A DNA stretch of 64,000 nucleotides. Source: Saccharomycopsis phalli (lineage: Eukaryota; Ascomycota; Saccharomycetes; Ascoideales; Saccharomycopsidaceae). How positions within the stretch are numbered: position 1 is the first letter of the stretch; every line of letters starts with the position of its first letter. Below, piece after piece: positions 8,001-16,724 of the stretch. The position numbers and the translations under genes were made by a program. The notes under the pieces were generated by a model. It was not told the DNA's origin. It saw nothing but the letters and a program-made list of their open reading frames with translations, and did not search any database. The DNA lies in contig CP073213.1 of assembly GCA_020342235.1 (NCBI GenBank), positions 1,962,501-2,026,500 on the forward strand. Reading direction: 5' to 3'.

Positions 8001-10626
8001 GAGCTGGAGTCTCCTCAATGATTTTCTGGTTCCGACGCTGCAAAGAACAATCTCTTTCTCCCAAGGCAATAGCACCTCCAAAACCATCTGCAAGAATTTG
8101 TACCTCGACGTGTCTGGACTCTTCAATGAAACGTTCAATAAAAACACCCGAGTCACCAAAGTACGACTTGCCCTGGTGCTGAACTGTCTCAAAGATTCTC
8201 TCGATATCATCTGGAGAATCGACCTTTTGCAATCCAATACCACCACCACCGGCAGTGGACTTGATCATAATAGGGTACCCGATTGTCTCAGCAAACTTCT
8301 TGGCCTCACTGGCATTGGCAATCAAACCTGAGCCTGGAACTAGAGGCACTTTGGCGGCTTCGGCAATTACTCTGGCGGAATGTTTCAACCCCAACTTTCT
8401 GATTGCGTCACCAGAAGGACCAACAAACACAATGCCTTCCTGCTCACATCTGTCTGCAAAGTCGGCATTCTCGGACAAGAATCCATAGCCGGGGATGATT
8501 GCGTCAGCCTGTGTCTCCTTTGCGGCTTTTATGATCTTGTCAATGGCCAAATAAGTCTCTGCAGCAGTGTTCCCGTGTAAAGGATATGCAATATCCGCAT
8601 ACTCAACGTGCTGCGAATACTTGTCGAGGTCCGAGTAAACAGAGATGGCCAATATTCCCAACTTCTTCAATGTCTTGATGATTCTCACTGCGATCTCGCC
8701 TCTGTTGGCAATCAAGACTCTCTTGAATGTCAATTTCCGACTAGCGACACCCGAATCCAAGACCTTCAAGTGTTCAATGTACTTTCTGAACCCCCCAAAG
8801 CTGGTAATATCGACTGATCCTTTGCCTAGATATCCAATCTCCTCGCAGATGAAGGATTTGATCCACTTCCCATTTGCCAACTCCACCGAACCAATTCCCA
8901 ACGGCTGGGGAACCATAGCCACAAACTCGCCAAACTTATCAAGCGGAACCGAGTACACTTCAATGGTGATCTCCGACCCATTTTCGGTGACACGCTTCAA
9001 TCCTGGCTTGAGCACGGGCCCAGATTTCGGCAAGGCATACAACTTGTAGTTCTTGGAGGTGGTTGTTTCTGTGAGGAAAGTAGCATTGACCTTTTGGAGT
9101 TGCCAATTTAAAGGTAAGCCGCTCAAATGAGCCCCTACCACGGCCAATTCGACGGAGTTTTTGCTTGCTTGTGCGATTTTCTTCTGGATCCCGGCATCCA
9201 ACACGTCGCCGGTACCTGAAGTTATGTCCTTGAACACGGCGATCTTTCTGTTTGGTCTGGCGGCACTCAAAAACTGGTTAGCAAAATCCAAAAGCGCATA
9301 GTCTGTAAATGTGTTACCCAAGAGTGTCACTCCAAATGGCAAGCCGTCTGGTCTGAACCCCACGGGAATCGACAATGCAGCCAAGTCAGCCAAGTTCACA
9401 AAATTGGTCCAGGTCCCTTGTCGAGAGTTGACAATGACAGGCTCGTCCTCCACTTGTTTCAACGTAGGATTCAAAGGTGCGGTTGGCACAATCAAGACGT
9501 CAAACTTGGATAAGATCTCGCGCTTCACCTGGGCCAAGATTTTCTGCCGCTTGTACTCGAAGTTGAAGGCATCCTTGGCATCGAACTTGGTAGCGGTTTG
9601 CACGATTTTGTATACAATTGGGTCCAAGGTTTTGGGGTCTGGATTGGTTGCATAAAACTTCTCCAAAGCAGCGTATCGTTCCGCAACCCATGGACCCTCG
9701 TACAAACATTTGGCCAATTCCAACAATGGCGAGAAGTCCACGGACTCGACATGGATATTAGGAAGGTATTTCTGAAAGTCTCGTACCGTTTCTTGGTAAA
9801 GCTTGGCGTTTTCCACCTCCCCATACCAAGGCAATTCTGTAGGCACTGCGACTCTGATTTTCTCCGACGCGTGCAGGAAAAACTTAAAAAGCGGGACTTC
9901 TGGCAAGGCACGCGAGTATTCATCTGTCTTGTCGAACTTGGCAAGCAAACTAAACACAAACTGGGCATCCGCAAGGTTCAAGGCAAAGATAGAAACCACG
10001 TCTAGCGATTTGCAGGCAGGGATCACTCCACGGCAGGAAATTAGCCCCTTTGACGGCTTTACCCCAATCAAGTTATTAAGCATGGCTGGCACTCTGCCGG
10101 AGCCAGCGGTGTCTGTTCCAAGAGAAATAGGCACTAGTCCTCGGCCAACAACCGACGCGCTGCCGGACGAAGAGCCTCCGGAGACGTGCTTGTCCGAGAA
10201 GACAGAAGTGGGCTTACCGTAAGGCGATCTGGTTCCGACTAGTCCCGTAGCAAATTGGTCCAAGTTGGTCTTGCCAATAACAATGGCACCGTAGGATTTC
10301 AATAATTTGACCACAGTGGCATCCTCGGCCGGATCAAAGCTGTAAGCGGGACACGCTCCAGTAGTAGCGAATCCCTTGCAATCAATATTGTCCTTCACAG
10401 CAACCGGCACACCATAGAGCGGAAGCAGGGTCTTGTTAGAGTTGGACTGCAAAATGTCCCATTGGTGTTTCAAGGAGGCCTCGTCGGCAATAGATATCCA
10501 AGCAACATCATCAGCACTAATCGATTTGACAAGATCAACCAACGTCTGGAAGGAGACGTCGGGAATCGACTTTGCATGGTATTGTAGCCAGTCTTGAACT
10601 GTCCATCCCAAGGTAGATATTGGCAT
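5089..10626 (-). CDS. DUR1,2: urea amidolyase (urea carboxylase plus allophanate hydrolase)
   Basis: The 1845-residue protein has the full Dur1,2 layout (S. cerevisiae 1835 aa). Residues about 1-600 are the amidase-type allophanate hydrolase, with K78 (VAVKDN), the GGSSSGSAS loop near 150-158 and the nucleophile S176 in GTDTAGSGR. Residues about 628-1080 are a biotin carboxylase ([34 protein letters not shown]). Next come KipA/KipI-like carboxyltransferase parts ([22 protein letters not shown]), and a C-terminal biotinyl domain carries K1811 in EAMKTEM. It uses ATP and bicarbonate to turn urea into two NH3 and CO2 in the cytosol. It also acts at the end of the URC uracil-breakdown route, and URC4 lies 26 kb away. 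The divergent promoter carries GATA sites that fit nitrogen catabolite repression. Confidence 0.97.
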   Translation of the reverse strand: [1845 protein letters not shown]

Positions 10627-11706
10627 TGTAAATAGATATAATAAAAGAAAAGAAAATAAACTACTTTTTTTTTTTACCTAGCATGCCTTCTATATATACA
10701 ATCTAGCACTCACTCCGCGTACCCTTGATCGTCGAATCAAATGCTCCGATAAGGTCCTTATCGTATCACGGGATTAACTACCGGCAGCAAGCCACAGGTG
10801 TCTGTCTCGGCCCGCCGAGGCGAAATTTTTCCAGTGGTTATGAGCGTATATGGAGCTAAAGTGGGCATGCATATGATCCTTTACATGACGTTGAGAACTG
10901 TTGCTAGTTTGATGGAAGGCTTGAGCTGCTTAAAAATGCCTTTTTTACTTGGTGAATATTGATTATACACCGTTGTCGTGCCTTTTGGCAGTTCTTTATG
11001 CCCCTATGCGCGTTATTTTTGAAATTATTTGAAATGTAATTTGCAAATCTAAAATACATAAATTTTTTTACTCTGATTGATTAAAGTGATACTAGCAATA
11101 TATTTCTTGCGTCTTTTTCCATTGGGCTTAGCCATGAGTATCAGCGCAACATTAGGAACAAGGCAAGAATTGCCTAAAGCAGTATACGATGGGGATCGCT
11201 TGGTAACCAAATTGCATGGATAAAAATAAATAGTCAAAAGTCACGGAATTATTGTTGGCTGTTTGTCATTTCTGTTGTGTTTAATTAATATAAGCCAACC
11301 AGTTTATCTCCATTTTAAAAGTTATATCCAGGATCTATGAATTTTCAACAATTTATGTGAAATTTTTCATGTCGAAGCAAGTGCGTCCACACACGGAATC
11401 TTGTACAGCAACCATGCAAAAAAGATGTTCATTAATTTAGCTTACAGTTCCGAGTCGCAATAGTTGAGCCATCCCCGCAAAAAATATTTCATCTCTTTTC
11501 CAGCACTTAATGGTGTTATATTTTTGTTGTTACTAACGACTTATTCTTGTCTTGCCCAAACAACGAGTACACTCAAGTGAGTCACGGATATAACAGAGCA
11601 ACGGATTTTATGCAGTCCCACCAAAAAATTTCCTTTATCGTTCTTTTTGCTTTATATATATTCCAGACATGTTGTTTTTGACTCTTGTATTATAATTTAC
11701 GCGGAG
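10627..11706. promoter_or_regulatory. divergent DUR1,2 / MFS transporter intergenic region
   Basis: These 1080 bases separate two divergent genes. Beside the DUR1,2 side lies a palindromic GATA pair at 10748-10762. Single TTATC cores occur at 11304-11308 and 11635-11639, the latter just before a TATATATA stretch (about 11654-11661) and the MFS start. T- and A-rich runs flank both genes. A 62-codon minus frame at 11049-11237 shows no recognisable features and is not called. Confidence 0.5.
10748..10762. promoter_or_regulatory. palindromic GATA-factor site GATAAGGTCCTTATC
   Basis: Two GATAAG motifs face each other in a perfect 7-1-7 inverted repeat 122 bases upstream of the DUR1,2 start. In yeasts such sites bind Gln3, Gat1 and the repressors Dal80/Gzf3, which control urea and allantoin genes. 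The symmetry is seen directly; binding is inferred. Confidence 0.6.
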
Positions 11707-13335
11707 ATGTCAGAAAATATCACTGTGCCCCAAAAAGGGCCCGACAAGTATCTTGATGTTGAGAAGGATGATACCGAAATACAAATCTACAATGGAAGAC
11801 CGGCCATATTCAAAAGTTTGCTACATGAGATAACCTGTATTATCATTTTCACACTAACAATGGGATGTGCTACGATTAGTAACGGGGCGTTCCAAATATC
11901 AATCAATACTACTGCAGAGAGTTTCCATATTAATGGTGGAAGACTTACATGGTCTGTTGCTGCCGTGAACTTGGCAAACGGATCAACGTTGTTGTTGGCA
12001 GGTAACATCAGCGATGTTGTGGGCAGGAAAAACTGCATTGTGGCCGGCTTGATTGGATTCTCAGTGTCCACGCTAATCAGCGGGTTTATGCACAGCTTCA
12101 TTGGCCTCTGCGTCTTTCGGGGTCTTTCTGGCTTCTTCTTAGCGTTTGCAGTCCCTGCGTCAGGCGGACTATTGTCTTCATTTTATCCTCCGTCAATCAG
12201 AAAGAATCGGGCCATGGCTTGTTTTGCGGCTGGAGCACCGATTGGTATGGCTGGTGGGCTTTTAGTTGGTGGTGTGACGGTAACGATATTTAGCTGGCGA
12301 GCGATTCACTATTTTCTTGCAATTATATATGGGATCCTTTCCATTTTGGCCTTTTATGTGATCCCAAACGACTCTAAATTGGGCATCCTGAGGCAAGACT
12401 TGAATGTTATGGTGAGGAAATTGGCCAGGGTAGACTATGTTGGTGGTATGATGGTCACAATCTCGCTAATGCTCATATTATTTTCCTTGAACCAGTCCAG
12501 TGTCCCAGAAACCGGCTGGCATACCGGTTACATTATCGCTACATTGGTGGTAGGAATACTTTTATTCATTGGCTTCCTCTTTTATGAAGTTTACATCCCA
12601 AGTAAACCTGTAATGAAGATGTTTGTATGGAGAAATCTAAACTTTGCCCTTGCAATGGCAGTAATGTGTCTCTGCTGGATGTGTTTTGTCGGGGTCATCA
12701 CCTACTACTCCATCTTGTACTTTGAGCAGGTGCTAAGGTACTCAACACTTCATACTGCTGTCTGTGTTCTACCCATGGGTGTGTTTGGTCTCACGGTTAA
12801 CGTTATAGCAGCCATGATCCTCCACATTGTGCCTGGTAGAATATTATTGACGTTTGCTGCGCTATGTTTTACTGCTGCTGCAATAATATGGGCAACCATC
12901 AACCAGCACGTGAGCTACTGGAGAGGGCCGTTTGAGGCATACTGTCTCTCTGTTCTTGGTGCTGATTTGGCGTTTAACGTGGTGAATATGGTCACTGTGA
13001 ACTCCGTGAATAACGAGATGCAGGCAACAGCCCAAGGTATCTTGCAGACCATTACCCAGCTATCTTCTGCTGTAGGCATGGCGATTTCGTCCACAATAGT
13101 GCAGCAAAAGAACCCGAATTTCGGTAAGATCATCGACTACTCTGACCCTAACGCAGTGCCCACGCTCTTCAAAAGCTTCAGGTACGCCTACTATTTTGCG
13201 ATAGGCTGCGCTGCCGCGGGGGTTATTGTGTCATTATTCATCAAGGTCGGCACTTCAGGCACCAAGGAGGCAGCTCAGGAAAAGGCAAACTATGACTTGA
13301 AAAACCTGGAAAACTACGCGTCCCAAAAGACTTAG
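11707..13335 (+). CDS. MFS transporter, DHA2 family (Atr1/Amf1-like)
   Basis: The frame runs from 11647, but the ATG at 11707 is preferred because the earlier start sits on a TATATATA box; it gives 542 residues. About 14 hydrophobic spans are visible. The DHA2 pattern RLTWSVAAVNLANGSTLLLA is followed by the loop 2-3 signature NISDVVGRK and by RGLSGFFLAFAVPASGG. The closest groups I recognise are Atr1/Amf1 of S. cerevisiae (boron and ammonium export or uptake) and other drug:H+ antiporters; the substrate is unknown. It sits at the plasma membrane by family precedent. It shares a GATA-rich upstream region with DUR1,2, which hints at a nitrogen-linked substrate. It ends 16 bases from the stop of the convergent bHLH gene. 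Confidence 0.8.
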   Translation: MSENITVPQKGPDKYLDVEKDDTEIQIYNGRPAIFKSLLHEITCIIIFTLTMGCATISNGAFQISINTTAESFHINGGRLTWSVAAVNLANGSTLLLAGNISDVVGRKNCIVAGLIGFSVSTLISGFMHSFIGLCVFRGLSGFFLAFAVPASGGLLSSFYPPSIRKNRAMACFAAGAPIGMAGGLLVGGVTVTIFSWRAIHYFLAIIYGILSILAFYVIPNDSKLGILRQDLNVMVRKLARVDYVGGMMVTISLMLILFSLNQSSVPETGWHTGYIIATLVVGILLFIGFLFYEVYIPSKPVMKMFVWRNLNFALAMAVMCLCWMCFVGVITYYSILYFEQVLRYSTLHTAVCVLPMGVFGLTVNVIAAMILHIVPGRILLTFAALCFTAAAIIWATINQHVSYWRGPFEAYCLSVLGADLAFNVVNMVTVNSVNNEMQATAQGILQTITQLSSAVGMAISSTIVQQKNPNFGKIIDYSDPNAVPTLFKSFRYAYYFAIGCAAAGVIVSLFIKVGTSGTKEAAQEKANYDLKNLENYASQKT

Positions 13336-13351
13336 ATGACCCACCATATAT

Positions 13352-14734
13352 TTAGTTCAAGATACTCGTAATTCTAGAAGCCCCTGTAGACTTTTCGTTT
13401 AGCGACTCGCTACTACTGGTCCGCGACTCGTGGCTATCCTTTGATGAAGTCGTTGGCGAAAATTGGTTTGACTCAAGACTCTCGCGCTTCATTTGAAGCA
13501 AAGCTTCTCCGGCCTGTTTTTTTTCATTGAGGTTGGTGTCCCGTGAAAACAGGTTCCGTTGTGTTTCGGCTGCCGCATAGTACTGGTTGCTAGGATCAAA
13601 CTTGGGTGTCTGAAGGAGATTTGACATTGAATTTGGCGAGAGAGAAAACAACTCGGCAGAATTCCTAAACGAAAGATATGGGTCAGAAACCAGTGAAGAT
13701 GTAGCAGACGTGCCCTTTGACAGCCCATTGTGCATGAGTTTTCCATCTATGGATGGATGCTTGTTTGGCAAGTCTAGTAACGGAGAGGGAAGCTGAAAGT
13801 CACGCGAGTTCGGGTTCGTAACATTGTAATTGCCAAACTTGGGAGAGAACTTCGGCGACATGTTGAGATACTTTGACCCAGGAGAGATTTGTGGAGAAAA
13901 GTGCGACCAGTTGGCTGGTCTAGCGGTCTTGAACCCATTGGTCTTGACGCTTGGCACGATAAAGCTTTCGTCATTCTTCTGGGATTTGGTTTCGCCTTGA
14001 GTCTCAAACGACTCCTCTGGCTTACTATCTTGAATTTCAAACAATAGTTTAAAATTTTCCGCATCCTCCTGGTTTATTCCCTTGCTCAATATGTACTCAT
14101 TAAAACCGTCAGCATTAATCGATTGGTATCCTGATTTATCTTCTGTAGTTTGCTTGCCGAAATTGTTCATCAACTTGAATATCTTCATGATTTCAATGAA
14201 GTTGAACTCATTGTCAAGGTTGCGGTAGTTTTCTAGGTTCAAGCTGACTTTGGAAAAAGACACACTATCACTCAAGTTCTCGTTCTTAAGACAAGCCAGG
14301 TCCTTATTCAATAATCTAATGACCTTGTGAAGATAGTTGATGTATTCCACCGTTGCCTGAAGAATGGTAAGCTTGTACATTCCATCATTGATCGTGGTAA
14401 CATTGCTGTCTTTGCTATTTATGATCGAGTTCCGGCAAGCAGGGACTAATATCTTCAAGGCTTCGAATTCGCGGTTCAACTTTGTCCGCCGTTTCTTCTC
14501 GATGATCGAGTGTGCGGTCTTGTGCTTCTTCTTTTGTTCTGCCTGCTTGACTTTTTGTTTCTTGGTACTACTGCCATAATCATCTGCTGAAGATACAGTC
14601 TTTCTCTTGGATGCTCTTCGGGATATTTCGCCGGGGTCGTTCGAATCAAGTTCGTTGTAGACCTTGTACGAATTGTTCGGCTTGATCTGAATGATTGTCG
14701 ACTTGAAGCTGGGTGGGGCTGGAATGTCTGACAT
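13352..14734 (-). CDS. basic helix-loop-helix transcription factor
   Basis: The 460-residue protein has one clear bHLH domain at about residues 68-143: basic region KTAHSIIEKKRRTKLNREF, helix 1, a loop with SIINSKDSN and helix 2 YKLTILQATVEYINYLHKVI. H75, E79 and R83 sit at the 5-9-13 positions that read CACGTG-type E-boxes. A basic stretch (KRKTVSS, KKQKVKQ) precedes it and may serve as nuclear localisation signal. The rest is Ser/Asn/Pro-rich, with several SP sites that could be phosphorylated by proline-directed kinases. I cannot assign an ortholog; yeast Ino4, Cbf1, Pho4, Tye7 and Rtg1/3 all differ in the basic region as I recall them. A CACGTG lies 149 bases upstream of its own start, so autoregulation is possible. 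Confidence 0.85.
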   Translation of the reverse strand: MSDIPAPPSFKSTIIQIKPNNSYKVYNELDSNDPGEISRRASKRKTVSSADDYGSSTKKQKVKQAEQKKKHKTAHSIIEKKRRTKLNREFEALKILVPACRNSIINSKDSNVTTINDGMYKLTILQATVEYINYLHKVIRLLNKDLACLKNENLSDSVSFSKVSLNLENYRNLDNEFNFIEIMKIFKLMNNFGKQTTEDKSGYQSINADGFNEYILSKGINQEDAENFKLLFEIQDSKPEESFETQGETKSQKNDESFIVPSVKTNGFKTARPANWSHFSPQISPGSKYLNMSPKFSPKFGNYNVTNPNSRDFQLPSPLLDLPNKHPSIDGKLMHNGLSKGTSATSSLVSDPYLSFRNSAELFSLSPNSMSNLLQTPKFDPSNQYYAAAETQRNLFSRDTNLNEKKQAGEALLQMKRESLESNQFSPTTSSKDSHESRTSSSESLNEKSTGASRITSILN

Positions 14735-15249
14735 GCTGTATATTTTGCTGCTTGGACGCCAATTGGGTATAGGGAAATCAGACGAGAAGAGAAAAGTTAG
14801 ATGATAACAATAAAAAGAAGCATCACACAGTCAAACAAGATCTCTTCTGACTATATCATACTGGTCTACTGTTAAATATCCACACGTGTAATTCCAAATA
14901 GGGCAACAAGTCTCTTGCACGTTTCTTGGCCCAGGACGTCAACGTGGGTTTAGACACCAACGTGGCGGATCCTTCTTCTCGGTAAGATAGTGTGACCAGG
15001 TACGTGCTAACCGCAGTTAAATTAAAGTGATGGTATTGATGGCCGGAGGCATTTTTGTTTGATTATACTGGACAATTTTTTTTCTAAAGCGTAATTTATT
15101 TTTAGCACCATGTGATTTTTCAAACGACAGCCAATTGAAGGTTTTGCCAATAGTTCATGCGGCCCAATGACTCATGGAACTTCTATTTAACCTTTCTTTT
15201 TTGCAACAAAATATTTTTCAAAATCGACACCATACAAGCTATTGGGACC
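14735..15249. promoter_or_regulatory. divergent promoter of the bHLH gene and the 15.2-kb gene
   Basis: The 515 bases hold CACGTG at 14883-14888, a TATTTAA stretch near 15184 upstream of the right-hand gene, and an A/T-rich run around 15070-15100. No RNA gene or repeat was seen. Confidence 0.4.
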
Positions 15250-16038
15250 ATGCAAGAAATAAAGACTATACACAGACCTATTGAACAGGCCCAGAATATA
15301 TCCAATGACATTGAGCTCACCGAGACCGAGCAACTAGTGGTGACGGAACAATTGGTTACACACTTCAACTACTTTATAAATAACCTTATTGAGTTTTTCA
15401 ACTTGAACGGTATTCTCAACTCATACTTCAGCTTGAAGTTGATTCACTTAAAGTCACAATTTGCGCCGTTAACCTCCAAGTTGCGGGAAATCCAGGCGGT
15501 GCCACATGGCAACAAGAAGTTAAAGACCGGGCCTGTGGTGAATCCGGCCGACTTGGAAGGACCGTTGAGGGCGTTTAAGGAAGTTTTGAGGGAGATTGTG
15601 AATACATACAACCGAGACAATATAAGGAGTTTCTTGGAGAGCCAAGCCCACTACAAGCGATTGGCGAGCAAATCACACGAGCATAGTCCGTTGTCCTTGA
15701 CGGCGAATTACTCATACATTGAAGGCATTTTCCAGGCAAATTTTTTTGATAAAAATTTGCAATACATTGAGCGGCTCATCCACAACTTGAATAAGAAAAA
15801 TTCCACCATATTGCTAATAGATTCGACAATGTTGGAGTTCAATACTGTCTACTCGGTCTCGTTCCATGAGTTCAAAGGATCGCTTGCTTCTGGATGCAAC
15901 GAGGTGCAGGATTTTCAACAAAGCTTGAAATTCCTTGAGACCCACAAGAATGAGTTTCGGGACTTTCTCAAGCATAAGAACAACAAATATTCAAAATTAC
16001 ATAATAGACTGGTTTTCAGCCAGAGCACGACTACATAA
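15250..16038 (+). CDS. uncharacterised helical protein, 262 aa
   Basis: I do not recognise this family. The frame opens at 15157, but a TATTTAA stretch lies between that ATG and the next one at 15250, so the latter is taken as start. The product is charged and predicted mainly helical: an acidic start (NDIELTETEQLVVTEQLV), a middle with FNYFINNLIEFFNLNG and LIHLKSQFAPLTSKLREI, and a lysine-rich end (FRDFLKHKNNKYSKL). No signal peptide, membrane span, zinc ligands or nucleotide motif is visible. It could be a fast-evolving structural or complex subunit. It stands between the bHLH gene and the ABC transporter with its own promoter. Codon use and frame length support a real gene. Confidence 0.65.
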   Translation: MQEIKTIHRPIEQAQNISNDIELTETEQLVVTEQLVTHFNYFINNLIEFFNLNGILNSYFSLKLIHLKSQFAPLTSKLREIQAVPHGNKKLKTGPVVNPADLEGPLRAFKEVLREIVNTYNRDNIRSFLESQAHYKRLASKSHEHSPLSLTANYSYIEGIFQANFFDKNLQYIERLIHNLNKKNSTILLIDSTMLEFNTVYSVSFHEFKGSLASGCNEVQDFQQSLKFLETHKNEFRDFLKHKNNKYSKLHNRLVFSQSTTT

Positions 16039-16724
16039 TATATTTATTCATTAGGAGTATAAGCCACTGGGTACTGATTGGGCAAGATGACGCATCCTTC
16101 AGCCGTCCTTTGTATTTTCCTTTGGCCAAGTTAAATAATATGACGGATAAACAAGGATCTCAGCTGTAGCCATATCTTTCCTTCAGGAACGATTGTATAA
16201 AGTGGGTCAAAAAGACCCTGTAAGGACCCTGAACACTTGTGCGAAACGAGGTGCACCCAGCAAGAACCATGGACCGTTTAGTAATGGATACTTGTGGAGA
16301 GGATACTTGGCTGTAAAATTTTTGAGTGGGTTTATTTCCACGCATGAGTCCTACATGATACAATGTCTTACTCTGGCCAGCAATCATGATAATTGCGCAA
16401 ATTAAAGTCAATTTTTTGGCTTGCAGGCTAATAAGCTATGCCCCGGGGGTAATGCCCCTTTGGGTTTAAGGGATTCTGGGCAGCTAGGCGGCGGATTAGT
16501 CAGGAAGAGCGATTGTTGGAATACTGGGGCGATTATAAATGATTAATAATATGTGTACTGCAGTGGGCTTCGTATCTCCGACAGTTAAAAGCCGATCAAT
16601 GAAAAAATTAACCTTTGCAGGGACACAACTACTGCATTTGGATGTTTTTTTGAGTTCATGCATTGGTGATTCCATGTTAGTACATAAGACCTGGTCTCGC
16701 TGTGTTGTAGAGCAACCGTTGTAA
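16039..16724. promoter_or_regulatory. upstream region of the Cdr1-like transporter
   Basis: These 686 bases precede the ABC pump. A GC-rich patch at 16440-16465 (GCCCCGGGGG, CCCCTTTGGG) stands out in otherwise AT-rich DNA, and a CGGCGGATTAG lies near 16490. I do not find an exact TCCGYGGA pleiotropic drug element or the CDR1 drug-response element known from C. albicans. Two overlapping short frames on opposite strands (16160-16411) have no recognisable features. Confidence 0.35.

Noticed and set aside
11049-11237. 62-codon minus frame in the DUR1,2/MFS intergenic region
   Set aside because: No motif, AT-rich and without family support.
16160-16411. Overlapping 83- and 70-codon frames upstream of the ABC gene
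   Set aside because: Both strands open by chance; neither shows a domain or good codon use.
16440-16465. GC-rich patch before the ABC gene as a drug-response element
   Set aside because: It does not match the pleiotropic drug element or the known CDR1 response element closely enough to call.
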